This document shows, in pieces, positions 48,890-57,741 of a stretch of DNA of 64,000 nt. The position numbers and the translations under genes are program-made. The notes under the pieces are model-generated. The model had not been told where the DNA came from. It saw nothing but the letters and a program-made list of their open reading frames with translations, and ran no database searches. This DNA comes from Streptomyces seoulensis (GTDB lineage Bacteria > Actinomycetota > Actinomycetes > Streptomycetales > Streptomycetaceae): assembly GCA_013364255.1 (NCBI GenBank), contig CP054936.1, positions 3,998,853 to 4,062,852 on the forward strand, read 5' to 3'. The first letter of the stretch is position 1; every line of letters begins with the position of its first letter.

Positions 48890-50506
48890 ATGCACGAGGC
48901 ACCGGAGCTGACGAGCGCGGGCGACCCCGCGTCGGAGGCCTGGCGGGCCAACGAACAGGCGCACCGGGCGCTCGCCGACGAGCTGCGCGGCAAGCTCGCC
49001 GCGGCCCGGCTCGGCGGCGGCGAGAAGGCCCGCGCGCGGCACACCGCGCGCGGCAAGCTGCTGCCCCGCGACCGGGTGGACGCGCTGCTCGATCCGGGCT
49101 CGCCGTTCCTGGAGCTGGCGCCGCTGGCCGCCGACGGGATGTACGACGGCCAGGCCCCGGCCGCCGGGGTGATCGCGGGCATCGGCCGGGTCAGCGGCCG
49201 CGAGTGCGTGATCGTCGCCAACGACGCCACCGTCAAGGGCGGCACGTACTACCCGATGACGGTCAAGAAGCACCTGCGGGCGCAGGAGGTGGCGCTGGAG
49301 AACCGGCTGCCGTGCCTGTACCTGGTGGACTCCGGCGGCGCGTTCCTGCCGATGCAGGACGAGGTGTTCCCCGACCGCGAGCACTTCGGGCGGATCTTCT
49401 ACAACCAGGCGCGGATGTCCGGCGCCGGCATCCCGCAGATCGCCGCGGTCCTCGGCTCCTGCACGGCGGGCGGCGCGTACGTCCCGGCGATGAGCGACGA
49501 GGCGGTGATCGTCCGCAACCAGGGCACGATCTTCCTGGGCGGCCCGCCGCTGGTGAAGGCGGCCACCGGCGAGGTCGTCACGGCGGAGGAACTGGGCGGC
49601 GGCGAGGTGCACTCCCGGATCTCCGGCGTCACCGACCACCTCGCCGAGGACGACGCGCACGCGCTGCGCATCGTCCGGAACATCGTCGCCACCCTGCCCG
49701 CGCGCGGCCCGCTGCCCTGGGAGGTCACCGCGCCGGCCGAGCCGAAGGCGGACCCGTTCGGGCTGTACGGCGCGGTGCCGGTGGACTCGCGCACCCCCTA
49801 CGACGTGCGGGAGATCATCGCGCGCGTGGTGGACGGCTCGCGGTTCGCGGAGTTCAAGGCCGAGTTCGGGCAGACCCTGGTCACCGGCTTCGCCCGGATC
49901 CACGGCCACCCGGTGGGCATCGTCGGCAACAACGGCATCCTGTTCGCCGAGTCGGCCCAGAAGGGCGCGCACTTCATCGAGCTGTGCGACCAGCGCGGCA
50001 TCCCGCTGCTGTTCCTCCAGAACATCTCCGGCTTCATGGTGGGCCGGGACTACGAGGCGGGCGGCATCGCCAAGCACGGCGCGAAGATGGTCACCGCCGT
50101 CGCCTGCACCCGGGTGCCCAAGCTGACGGTCGTCGTCGGCGGCTCCTACGGCGCGGGCAACTACTCCATGTGCGGCAGGGCGTACTCGCCCCGCTTCCTG
50201 TGGATGTGGCCGAACGCCAAGATCTCCGTGATGGGCGGCGAGCAGGCCGCCTCGGTGCTCGCCACCGTCAAGCGCGACCAGATCGAGGCGCGCGGCGAGG
50301 AGTGGCCGGCCGACGACGAGGAGTCGTTCAAGGCGCCGATCCGCGCCCAGTACGAGCGCCAGGGCAGCGCCTACTACGCCACCGCGCGGCTGTGGGACGA
50401 CGGCGTGATCGACCCGCTGGAGACCCGCCAGGTGGTGGGCCTGGCCCTGACCGCGTGCGCCAACGCTCCGCTGGGCGATCCCCAGTTCGGCGTCTTCCGG
50501 ATGTGA
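48890..50506 (+). CDS. Acyl-CoA carboxylase, carboxyltransferase (beta) subunit
   Basis: The 538-residue protein is a biotin-dependent carboxyltransferase: ARGKLLPRDRVDALLDPGSPFLEL, VANDATVKGGTYYPMTVKKHLRAQE, the oxyanion-type GGAYVPAMSDEA, and in the second half QNISGFMVGRDYEAGGIAKHGAKM and GGSYGAGNYSMCGRAYSPRFLWMWP. The methylcrotonyl-type signatures and the HMG-CoA lyase downstream point to 3-methylcrotonyl-CoA. It is first in a four-gene operon. I start at the ATG 48890; a GTG at 48851 is possible. In S. coelicolor the matching gene is accD1 (recalled). Confidence 0.93.
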   Translation: MHEAPELTSAGDPASEAWRANEQAHRALADELRGKLAAARLGGGEKARARHTARGKLLPRDRVDALLDPGSPFLELAPLAADGMYDGQAPAAGVIAGIGRVSGRECVIVANDATVKGGTYYPMTVKKHLRAQEVALENRLPCLYLVDSGGAFLPMQDEVFPDREHFGRIFYNQARMSGAGIPQIAAVLGSCTAGGAYVPAMSDEAVIVRNQGTIFLGGPPLVKAATGEVVTAEELGGGEVHSRISGVTDHLAEDDAHALRIVRNIVATLPARGPLPWEVTAPAEPKADPFGLYGAVPVDSRTPYDVREIIARVVDGSRFAEFKAEFGQTLVTGFARIHGHPVGIVGNNGILFAESAQKGAHFIELCDQRGIPLLFLQNISGFMVGRDYEAGGIAKHGAKMVTAVACTRVPKLTVVVGGSYGAGNYSMCGRAYSPRFLWMWPNAKISVMGGEQAASVLATVKRDQIEARGEEWPADDEESFKAPIRAQYERQGSAYYATARLWDDGVIDPLETRQVVGLALTACANAPLGDPQFGVFRM

Positions 50507-50516
50507 GGGGGATCTC

Positions 50517-52472
50517 GTGACGATGTTCGAGACAGTTCTGGTGGCCAACCGCGGCGAGATCGCCGTCCGGGTCATCCGCACCCTGCGCGCCCTCGGGGTG
50601 CGCTCGGTGGCCGTCTTCTCCGACGCCGACGCCGACGCCCGGCATGTGCGCGAGGCCGACACGGCGGTGCGGATCGGTCCGCCGCCGGCCGCCGAGAGCT
50701 ATCTGTCGGTGGAGCGGCTGCTGGCGGCCGCCCGCCACACCGGCGCCCAGGCCGTGCACCCGGGGTACGGGTTCCTGGCGGAGAACGCCGGCTTCGCGCG
50801 CGCCTGCGAGGAGGCCGGGCTCGTCTTCATCGGCCCGCCGGCCGACGCGATCGCGCTGATGGGCGACAAGATCCGGGCGAAGGAGTCGGTGCGGGCGGCC
50901 GGGGTGCCGGTCGTGCCGGGCTCCAGCGGCTCCGGGCTGAGCGACGGACAGCTCGCCGAGGCGGCCCGCGAGATCGGCATGCCGGTGCTGCTGAAGCCGT
51001 CGGCGGGCGGCGGCGGCAAGGGCATGCGCCTGGTGCGCGAGGCGGACCTGCTGGCCGAGGAGATCGCCGCGGCCCGCCGCGAGGCCCGCGCCTCCTTCGG
51101 CGACGACACCCTCCTGGTCGAGCGCTGGGTGGACACCCCGCGGCACATCGAGATCCAGGTCCTGGCCGACGGCCACGGCAACGTCGTCCATCTGGGCGAG
51201 CGCGAGTGCTCCCTCCAGCGCCGCCACCAGAAGATCATCGAGGAGGCGCCCAGCGTCCTGCTGGACGAGGCGACGCGCGCCGCGATGGGCGAGGCGGCGG
51301 TCCAGGCGGCCCGCTCCTGCGGCTACCGGGGCGCGGGCACGGTGGAGTTCATCGTCCCCGGCGCGGACCCCTCGGCGTACTACTTCATGGAGATGAACAC
51401 CCGTCTCCAGGTGGAGCACCCGGTCACCGAGCTGGTGACCGGCCTGGACCTGGTGGAGTGGCAGCTGCGGGTGGCGGCCGGCGAGCGGCTGTCCTTCGCG
51501 CAGGAGGACGTGGCGCTCACCGGGCACGCGGTGGAGGCCCGGCTGTGCGCGGAGATCCCCGCGCGCGGCTTCCTGCCCTCCGGCGGCACGGTGCTGCGCC
51601 TGCGCGAGCCGCAGGGCGACGGCGTGCGCACCGACTCGGGGCTGAGCGAGGGCACCGAGGTCGGCAGCCTGTACGACCCGATGCTGGCCAAGGTGATCGC
51701 GTACGGCCCCGACCGGGCCACCGCGCTCAGGAAGCTGCGCGCGGCCCTGGCGCGGACGGTCACCCTGGGCGTGCAGACCAACGCCGCGTTCCTGCGCGCG
51801 CTGCTGGCCCACCCCGCGGTGGTGGCCGGCGAGCTGGACACCGGTCTGGTGGAGCGGGTGGTGGACGAGCTGATCTCCGCCGACGTCCCCGAGGAGGTGT
51901 ACGAGGCGGCGGCCGCCGTACGCCTGGACGCGCTGCGGCCCAAGGCCGACGGGGCCGGCTGGACGGACCCGTTCTCCGTGCCGAGCGGCTGGCGGCTGGG
52001 CGGCGAGCCGAAGCCGGCCGCCTTCCACCTGCGGGTCGGCGATCCGGTCCGGTACGTCCCGCGCGGCGTCCACACGGTCGCCGACGACACCGTCTCGGTC
52101 ACCCTGGACGGGGTGCGGCACACCTTCCACCGCGCCGCCGACTGGCTGGGCCGGGACGGCGACGCCTGGCAGGTGCGCGACCACGACCCGGTCGCCGCCT
52201 CCCTCACCCGCGCCGCCCACGCGGGCGCCGACTCGCTCACCGCCCCGATGCCCGGCACGGTGACGGTGGTGAAGGTCGCCGTCGGCGACGAGGTGACGGC
52301 GGGCCAGAGCCTGCTGGTGGTCGAGGCGATGAAGATGGAGCACGTCATCTGCGCCCCGCACGCCGGCACGGTCGCCGAGCTGGACGTCTCGCCGGGCACG
52401 ACGGTCGCCATGGACCAGGTCCTCGCGGTCATCGCGCCGCTCGACGACGAGGAAGGGACGGTGTCCCGATGA
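50517..52472 (+). CDS. Acyl-CoA carboxylase, biotin carboxylase/biotin carrier (alpha) subunit
   Basis: The 651-residue protein has a biotin carboxylase domain (residues 1-450: VLVANRGEIAVRVIRTLR, HPGYGFLAENAGFA, ATP-grasp GGGGKGMRLV, MEMNTRLQVEHPVTE), a linking domain, and a C-terminal biotinyl domain with EAMKMEH, where Lys606 carries biotin. With the beta subunit it carboxylates an acyl-CoA, most likely methylcrotonyl-CoA. It begins 10 bp after the beta gene; ATG at 50523 is an alternative start. It overlaps the lyase gene by ATGA. Confidence 0.95.
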   Translation: MTMFETVLVANRGEIAVRVIRTLRALGVRSVAVFSDADADARHVREADTAVRIGPPPAAESYLSVERLLAAARHTGAQAVHPGYGFLAENAGFARACEEAGLVFIGPPADAIALMGDKIRAKESVRAAGVPVVPGSSGSGLSDGQLAEAAREIGMPVLLKPSAGGGGKGMRLVREADLLAEEIAAARREARASFGDDTLLVERWVDTPRHIEIQVLADGHGNVVHLGERECSLQRRHQKIIEEAPSVLLDEATRAAMGEAAVQAARSCGYRGAGTVEFIVPGADPSAYYFMEMNTRLQVEHPVTELVTGLDLVEWQLRVAAGERLSFAQEDVALTGHAVEARLCAEIPARGFLPSGGTVLRLREPQGDGVRTDSGLSEGTEVGSLYDPMLAKVIAYGPDRATALRKLRAALARTVTLGVQTNAAFLRALLAHPAVVAGELDTGLVERVVDELISADVPEEVYEAAAAVRLDALRPKADGAGWTDPFSVPSGWRLGGEPKPAAFHLRVGDPVRYVPRGVHTVADDTVSVTLDGVRHTFHRAADWLGRDGDAWQVRDHDPVAASLTRAAHAGADSLTAPMPGTVTVVKVAVGDEVTAGQSLLVVEAMKMEHVICAPHAGTVAELDVSPGTTVAMDQVLAVIAPLDDEEGTVSR

Positions 52473-53410
52473 GCGCCGACGCGCTGCCCATGGTGGTGCC
52501 CGCCCCGGACCTGCCCGCGCGGGTCAGGATCCACGAGGTGGGGCCGCGCGACGGGCTCCAGAACGAGCGGGCGAGCGTGCCGACCGAGGTGAAGGCGGAG
52601 TTCATCCGCCGGCTGGCCGACGCGGGCCTGACGACGATCGAGGCGACCAGCTTCGTGCACCCCGCGTGGGTGCCCCAGCTGGCCGACGCCGAGCAGCTGT
52701 TCCCGATGGTGCGCGACCTGCCGGTGGACCTGCCGGTGCTGGTGCCCAACGCACGCGGCCTCGATCGGGCGCTGTCGCTCGGCGCGTCCCGGCTCGCCGT
52801 CTTCGCCAGCGCCACCGAGTCCTTCGCCAAGGCCAACCTGAACCGGACGGTGGACGAGGCGCTGGCCGTGTTCGCGCCGGTGGTGGCGCGCGCCAAGGAG
52901 GCCGGGGCGCATGTGCGCGGCTATCTGTCGATGTGCTTCGGCGACCCGTGGGAAGGCGCCGTCTCCGTGCACCAGGTGGTGCGGGTGTGCCGGGCGCTGC
53001 TGGACATGGGCTGCGACGAGCTGAGCCTCGGCGACACGATCGGCGTGGCCACCCCGGGCCACGTCCTGGAACTGCTCTCCGCGCTGAACGAGCAGCGGGT
53101 GCCGACCGCCGCGCTCGGCGTGCACTTCCACGACACCTACGGCCAGGCGCTCGCCAACACCCTGGCCGCGCTCCAGCACGGCGTCACCACCGTGGACGCC
53201 TCCGCGGGCGGCCTCGGCGGCTGCCCGTACGCCAAGTCCGCCACCGGCAACCTCGCCACCGAGGACCTGGTGTGGATGCTGCGGGGCCTCGGCATCGACA
53301 CCGGGGTCGACCTCGGCCGCCTCACCGCCACGAGCGAGTGGATGGCCGACCGGCTCGGCCGGCCCAGCCCCTCCCGCACCCTGCGTGCCCTCTCCCACAA
53401 GGAGCAGTGA
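52469..53410 (+). CDS. hmgL: Hydroxymethylglutaryl-CoA lyase
   Basis: The 313-residue TIM-barrel protein splits HMG-CoA into acetoacetate and acetyl-CoA, the last step of leucine breakdown. Family motifs are VGPRDGLQNE (metal Asp and catalytic Arg), SFVHPAWVPQLADAE, LGDTIGVATPG, HFHDTYGQALAN (metal His pair) and the signature GGLGGCPYAKSATGN with the active-site Cys. It is coupled by ATGA to the carboxylase alpha gene and by TGATG to the dehydrogenase gene. Confidence 0.95.
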   Translation: MSADALPMVVPAPDLPARVRIHEVGPRDGLQNERASVPTEVKAEFIRRLADAGLTTIEATSFVHPAWVPQLADAEQLFPMVRDLPVDLPVLVPNARGLDRALSLGASRLAVFASATESFAKANLNRTVDEALAVFAPVVARAKEAGAHVRGYLSMCFGDPWEGAVSVHQVVRVCRALLDMGCDELSLGDTIGVATPGHVLELLSALNEQRVPTAALGVHFHDTYGQALANTLAALQHGVTTVDASAGGLGGCPYAKSATGNLATEDLVWMLRGLGIDTGVDLGRLTATSEWMADRLGRPSPSRTLRALSHKEQ

Positions 53411-54570
53411 TGAACCACCGCCTCACCCCCGAGCTGGAGGAACTCCGCCGCACGGTGGAGGAGTTCGCCCACGACGTCGTCGCGCCGAAGATCGGCGACT
53501 TCTACGAGCGGCACGAGTTCCCGTACGAGATCGTGCGGGAGATGGGCCGGATGGGCCTGTTCGGGCTGCCGTTCCCGGAGGAGTACGGCGGCATGGGCGG
53601 CGACTACCTGGCGCTCGGCATCGCCCTGGAGGAGCTGGCCCGGGTGGACTCGTCCGTGGCCATCACGCTGGAGGCGGGCGTCTCGCTGGGCGCCATGCCC
53701 CTCCATCTGTTCGGCACCGAGGAGCAGAAGCGGCAGTGGCTGCCGAAGCTGTGCTCGGGCGAGGTGCTGGGCGCGTTCGGTCTGACCGAGCCGGACGGCG
53801 GCTCGGACGCGGGCGCCACCCGCACCACGGCCCGTCTCGACCCGGAGACCGACGAGTGGGTGATCAACGGCACCAAGTGCTTCATCACCAACTCCGGCAC
53901 GGACATCACCGGTCTGGTGACGGTCACGGCGGTCACCGACCGCAAGCCCGACGGCCGGCCCGTCATCTCGGCCGTCATCGTCCCCTCCGGCACCCCCGGC
54001 TTCACGGTGGCGCCCGCCTACTCCAAGGTCGGCTGGAACGCCTCGGACACCCGTGAGCTGTCCTTCCAGGACGTGCGGGTGCCGGCCGCGAACCTGCTGG
54101 GCGAACAGGGCCGCGGCTACGCGCAGTTCCTGCGGATCCTGGACGAGGGGCGGATCGCGATCGCGGCGCTGGCGACCGGGCTGGCGCAGGGCTGTGTGGA
54201 CGAGTCGGTGAAGTACGCCAAGGAGCGGCACGCCTTCGGCCGGCCGATCGGCGCCAACCAGGCCATCCAGTTCAAGATCGCCGACATGGAGATGAAGGCG
54301 CACACCTCCCGGCTGGCCTGGCGGGACGCGGCCTACCGGCTGGTGTCGGGCGAGCCGTTCAAGAAGGAGGCGGCGCTCGCGAAGCTGTACTCGTCGACGA
54401 TCGCGGTGGACAACGCCCGCGACGCCACGCAGGTCCACGGCGGCTACGGCTTCATGAACGAGTACCCGGTGGCGCGGATGTGGCGCGACTCGAAGATCCT
54501 GGAGATCGGCGAGGGCACCAGCGAGGTGCAACGGATGCTGATCGCCCGCGAGTTGGGTCTGGTCGGCTGA
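53410..54570 (+). CDS. acdH: Acyl-CoA dehydrogenase (isovaleryl/short branched-chain type)
   Basis: The 386-residue FAD enzyme has AFGLTEPDGGSDAGATRTTA, FITNSGTDITGLVTVTA, ERHAFGRPIGANQAIQFKIADM and at the end VHGGYGFMNEYPVARMWRDSKI plus EGTSEVQRMLIAREL. Being last in an operon with a methylcrotonyl-type carboxylase and HMG-CoA lyase, it most likely oxidises isovaleryl-CoA or a related branched acyl-CoA. The corresponding S. coelicolor gene is called acdH (recalled). Confidence 0.93.
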   Translation: MNHRLTPELEELRRTVEEFAHDVVAPKIGDFYERHEFPYEIVREMGRMGLFGLPFPEEYGGMGGDYLALGIALEELARVDSSVAITLEAGVSLGAMPLHLFGTEEQKRQWLPKLCSGEVLGAFGLTEPDGGSDAGATRTTARLDPETDEWVINGTKCFITNSGTDITGLVTVTAVTDRKPDGRPVISAVIVPSGTPGFTVAPAYSKVGWNASDTRELSFQDVRVPAANLLGEQGRGYAQFLRILDEGRIAIAALATGLAQGCVDESVKYAKERHAFGRPIGANQAIQFKIADMEMKAHTSRLAWRDAAYRLVSGEPFKKEAALAKLYSSTIAVDNARDATQVHGGYGFMNEYPVARMWRDSKILEIGEGTSEVQRMLIARELGLVG

Positions 54571-54625
54571 GCGACCGCCGGTCGCGGCCGGACGGGCGGG
54601 GTGCCCCGGACCTGGGCAGAGGATG

Positions 54626-54640
54626 AGGTTAGGCTAACCT
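54626..54640. promoter_or_regulatory. Iron box (DmdR/IdeR site)
   Basis: AGGTTAGGCTAACCT is a perfect 7+1+7 palindrome, matching the core of the actinobacterial iron box. It lies 52 bp before desE and should give repression by DmdR1 when iron is plentiful. Confidence 0.85.
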
Positions 54641-54691
54641 ACCCTCGAACCTCACCGGCGTCACCCCGCCCCGTTCGAAAGCAGCACGCCC

Positions 54692-55741
54692 ATGTCCAAG
54701 CCCCGCATCTCCCGCCTCTCCCGCCGCGGCGTCCTCGCCGCCGGCGGCGTCATCGGCCTCGGCGCCGCGCTCGCCGCCTGCGGCGACGACAAGAAGGACG
54801 GCGGGGCGGACAGCGGCAAGGGGACGGCGGGCGCGTCCGGCCCCTGGTCCTTTAAGGACGACCGCGGGCAGACCGCGAAGGCCGGCAAGGTCCCCTCGAA
54901 CATCGTCGCCTTCGTCGGCGTCGGCGCCGCGCTCCACGACTACGGCGTCCAGGTCAAGGGCGTCTTCGGCCCCACCACGACCAAGGACGGCAAGGCCGAC
55001 GTCCAGGCCGGCGACATGGACGTCACCAAGGTGACGGTCCTCGGCAACGAGTGGGGCCAGTTCAACATCGAGAAGTACGCGGCCCTCGCCCCCGACCTGC
55101 TCGTCTCCACGATGTTCGACGACGCGGGCACCCTCTGGTACGTCCCGGAGGAGTCGAAGAAGAAGATCCTCGCCGTGGGCGCCCCCACGGTCGGCGTCTC
55201 CGTCTACGACCGCCAGCTCACCCAGCCGCTGGAGCGCATGCGCGCGCTGGCGAAGTCGCTCGGCGCCGACGTGGACACCGACAAGGTCAAGCAGGCCAAG
55301 AAGCGCTTCGAGGACGCCGCCGCCCGGCTGCGCGCCGCCGCCAAGGCCAAGCCCGGCATCAAGGTGCTGGTCGGCTCCGCCAGCCAGGACCTGTTCTACG
55401 TCTCCGGCTCCAACCTCTCCATCGACCTGGAGTACTTCAAGGCGCTCGGCGTGCACATCGTCGAGCCGCCGGAGCAGGCCAAGGCCAAGGGCGGCGGCTG
55501 GTACGAGTCGCTGAGCTGGGAGAACGTCGACAAGTACGCGGCCGACATCATCATGATGGACAACCGCACCTCGGCCATCCAGCCCGCCGCCATCACCCAG
55601 GCCACCTGGAAGAAGCTCCCCGCGGTCAAGGCCGGACAGGTCATCGCCCGTAACCCGGAGCCGATCCTGTCCTACGACAAGTGCGCCCCGCTGCTCGAAG
55701 ACCTCGCCAAGGCCATCGAGACGGCGAAGAAGGTCTCCTGA
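54692..55741 (+). CDS. desE: Siderophore-binding lipoprotein (DesE-like)
   Basis: The 349-residue protein has an N-terminal RRGVLAAGGVIGLGAALAAC segment, a twin-arginine-like start with a lipobox (LAAC, Cys at about 30). A type III periplasmic-binding domain follows (NIVAFVGVGAALHDYGV ... LAPDLLVSTMFDD ... YVSGSNLSIDLEYFKALGV ... DIIMMDNRTSAIQP). It binds ferric hydroxamates outside the cell for ABC import. The perfect iron box upstream and the location between acdH and a GH20 gene match desE, the desferrioxamine receptor. No permease, no desF and no desABCD biosynthesis genes follow. Confidence 0.88.
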   Translation: MSKPRISRLSRRGVLAAGGVIGLGAALAACGDDKKDGGADSGKGTAGASGPWSFKDDRGQTAKAGKVPSNIVAFVGVGAALHDYGVQVKGVFGPTTTKDGKADVQAGDMDVTKVTVLGNEWGQFNIEKYAALAPDLLVSTMFDDAGTLWYVPEESKKKILAVGAPTVGVSVYDRQLTQPLERMRALAKSLGADVDTDKVKQAKKRFEDAAARLRAAAKAKPGIKVLVGSASQDLFYVSGSNLSIDLEYFKALGVHIVEPPEQAKAKGGGWYESLSWENVDKYAADIIMMDNRTSAIQPAAITQATWKKLPAVKAGQVIARNPEPILSYDKCAPLLEDLAKAIETAKKVS

Positions 55742-55760
55742 CCCCGGTTCCGCCGGGAAC

Positions 55761-55800
55761 GGGCGGGCGCCCCGAAGACGGTCCTCCGGAGCGCCCGCCC
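55761..55800. terminator. Bidirectional terminator between desE and the hexosaminidase gene
   Basis: GGGCGGGCGC and GCGCCCGCCC are exact 10-bp inverses with a 20-base loop in the 70-bp gap between convergent genes. It can end both transcripts. Confidence 0.7.
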
Positions 55801-55811
55801 TCTCGTCGCGC

Positions 55812-57527
55812 TCAGCTGCTCGGCCAGGGCACCTGGGGCGAGCGGTAGTAGCCGATGCCCAGCGCGTCCCAGCGCGGCGCCTGCGCGGCGAGCCGGACCT
55901 TGTAGGCGTCCCAGTCGTGCGTGGCCGCCGGCGACCAGCCCAGTTCGGCCGCGCCGGGCAGCCGGGGGAAGGCCATGGTGTCCAGCTGGGCGGAGGTGGA
56001 CAGCGTCTCCGACCACATCGGCGCCTCCACGCCCCGCACCGCGGCGGCGGGCGCGCCCGGCAGATAGGTCGCCGGGTCCCAGTCGTAGGAGCGCCGCACC
56101 TCGACGTAGCCGGCCCAGGACAGGCCCAGCGGGGTGTCCTTGGTGTACTTCATGTCGAGGTAGACCCGGTCGGCCGGCGAGAGGATCAGCCCGGTGCCGT
56201 TGCGCGCGGCCTGCGCGACCTGCTCCTTCTCGGCGGCGCTGGTGGAGTCCAGGCCCCAGTACTGGGCGAGGGCGCCCTTGGCGGGGGTGGCGCCGGTCAG
56301 CTGGTGCCAGCCGATGACCGTCTTGCCGTACTTGGCGACCAGCGGCTGCACCCGGTTCATGACCGTCGTGTAGTCCTCGTGGCTGGTGGAGTGCGCCTCG
56401 TCGCCGCCGATGTGCAGATAGCGGCCCGGGGTGAGCGCGGCCAGCTCGCGCAGCACGTCGTCGGCGAACTTGTAGGTGATCTCCTTGCCCGCGCACAGCG
56501 AGCTGAAGCCGACGCTGGTGCCGGTGTAGAGCGGGGGCGCGACGCCGTCGCAGTTGAGGTCGGCGTAGGAGGCCAGGGCCGCGTTGGTGTGGCCCGGCAT
56601 GTCGATCTCGGGGACGACCTCCAGATAGCGGGAGGCCGCGTAGCGCACGATCTCCCGGTAGTCGGCCTTGGTGTAGTGGCCGCCGGCGCCGCCGCCGACC
56701 TCGGTGGAGCCGCCGTAGGAGGCCAGCCGCGGCCAGGAGTCGATCGCGATGCGCCAGCCCTGGTCGTCGCTCAGGTGCAGATGCAGCTCGTTGACCTTGT
56801 ACAGGGCGAGTTCGTCGATGTAGCGCTTGACCTGGGCGACGGTGAAGAAGTGCCGGGAGACGTCGAGCATGGCGCCCCGGTAGGCGTAGCGCGGGCTGTC
56901 GGTGACGGTGCCGCCGGCGACCCGCCAGGGGCCGGGCTGGACGGTCTTCTTCTCCACGGCGGCGGGCAGCAGCTGACGCAGGGTCTGCACGCCGTGGAAG
57001 AGGCCGGCCGGCTCGCGGGCGGTGACGGTCACTCCGGCGGGGCCGCTGTCGAGCCGGTAGCCCTCGGCGCCGAACGCGCCCTTGGTCAGGCGCAGTCGGA
57101 TGCCGGCGCCGGCGTGCGTGGTCAGCGGCAGCCGGTAGCCGGTCGAGGGGCGCAGGACGTCGGCGAGGTACTGGCCGACCGCGCGCACCCGGGGCGAGTC
57201 GTCGACGCGGATGCGGGCGCCGGCGGTGAGCCGGTACGGCGCCCCGCCGGCCCGGACCGAGGCCGGGGCGGGGATCACCTGGTCCAGCGGGGTCACGGCC
57301 GCGCGGGTGTGCGCCGCGGTCGCCAGCGCGGCGGTGTCCCGTACGGCGCTCTCCGGCGCGGCCGGGCCGGCGCCCACGGCGCAGGCGCCGGCCGCGGAGA
57401 CGAGCAGCAGCGCGCCGAGGGCGCGGGCCGGCCGGAGACCGGCGGACGGCGTGCGCGGTGGGCGCGGTGGGCGGGGGTGGAGGGGTTCGCGGTGCGTGCG
57501 GGGAGTCGTTCTGTGGTGCCTTCTCAC
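55812..57527 (-). CDS. Exported beta-N-acetylhexosaminidase, GH20
   Basis: The 571-residue protein has a long basic lead and a hydrophobic export segment (ALGALLLVSAAGACAVGAG, with a possible lipobox AGAC), a GH20b domain (about 75-200), and the GH20 barrel: RGAMLDVSRHFF, LHLHLSDDQGWRI, PEIDMPGHTNAAL, and YLHIGGDEAHS with the catalytic Asp-Glu pair. It frees N-acetylglucosamine from chitin-type oligomers or wall material. GGGAG precedes the GTG. Its S. coelicolor counterpart is, from memory, the chief GlcNAcase SCO2786, which there follows desABCD. Confidence 0.93.
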   Translation of the reverse strand: MRRHHRTTPRTHREPLHPRPPRPPRTPSAGLRPARALGALLLVSAAGACAVGAGPAAPESAVRDTAALATAAHTRAAVTPLDQVIPAPASVRAGGAPYRLTAGARIRVDDSPRVRAVGQYLADVLRPSTGYRLPLTTHAGAGIRLRLTKGAFGAEGYRLDSGPAGVTVTAREPAGLFHGVQTLRQLLPAAVEKKTVQPGPWRVAGGTVTDSPRYAYRGAMLDVSRHFFTVAQVKRYIDELALYKVNELHLHLSDDQGWRIAIDSWPRLASYGGSTEVGGGAGGHYTKADYREIVRYAASRYLEVVPEIDMPGHTNAALASYADLNCDGVAPPLYTGTSVGFSSLCAGKEITYKFADDVLRELAALTPGRYLHIGGDEAHSTSHEDYTTVMNRVQPLVAKYGKTVIGWHQLTGATPAKGALAQYWGLDSTSAAEKEQVAQAARNGTGLILSPADRVYLDMKYTKDTPLGLSWAGYVEVRRSYDWDPATYLPGAPAAAVRGVEAPMWSETLSTSAQLDTMAFPRLPGAAELGWSPAATHDWDAYKVRLAAQAPRWDALGIGYYRSPQVPWPSS

Positions 57528-57741
57528 ATGCGCTCCCTTTACGTTCGGACGGGGACCGGGGGCCTGGTGCACGGCCCGAGGCTATTGACCACTGTCCCGC
57601 AGGAACGGTCGAACAGCCCCTCCCCCGGCGAAATCATCCGGAAGGGCGGCATGGGAACGGCAGGGGAGCGGTGACGCCGGACGGGCGGCACGGCGAAGGG
57701 CGGTCCTCGGTGACGGGCGAGGACCGCCCTGGTGGCGGGCG

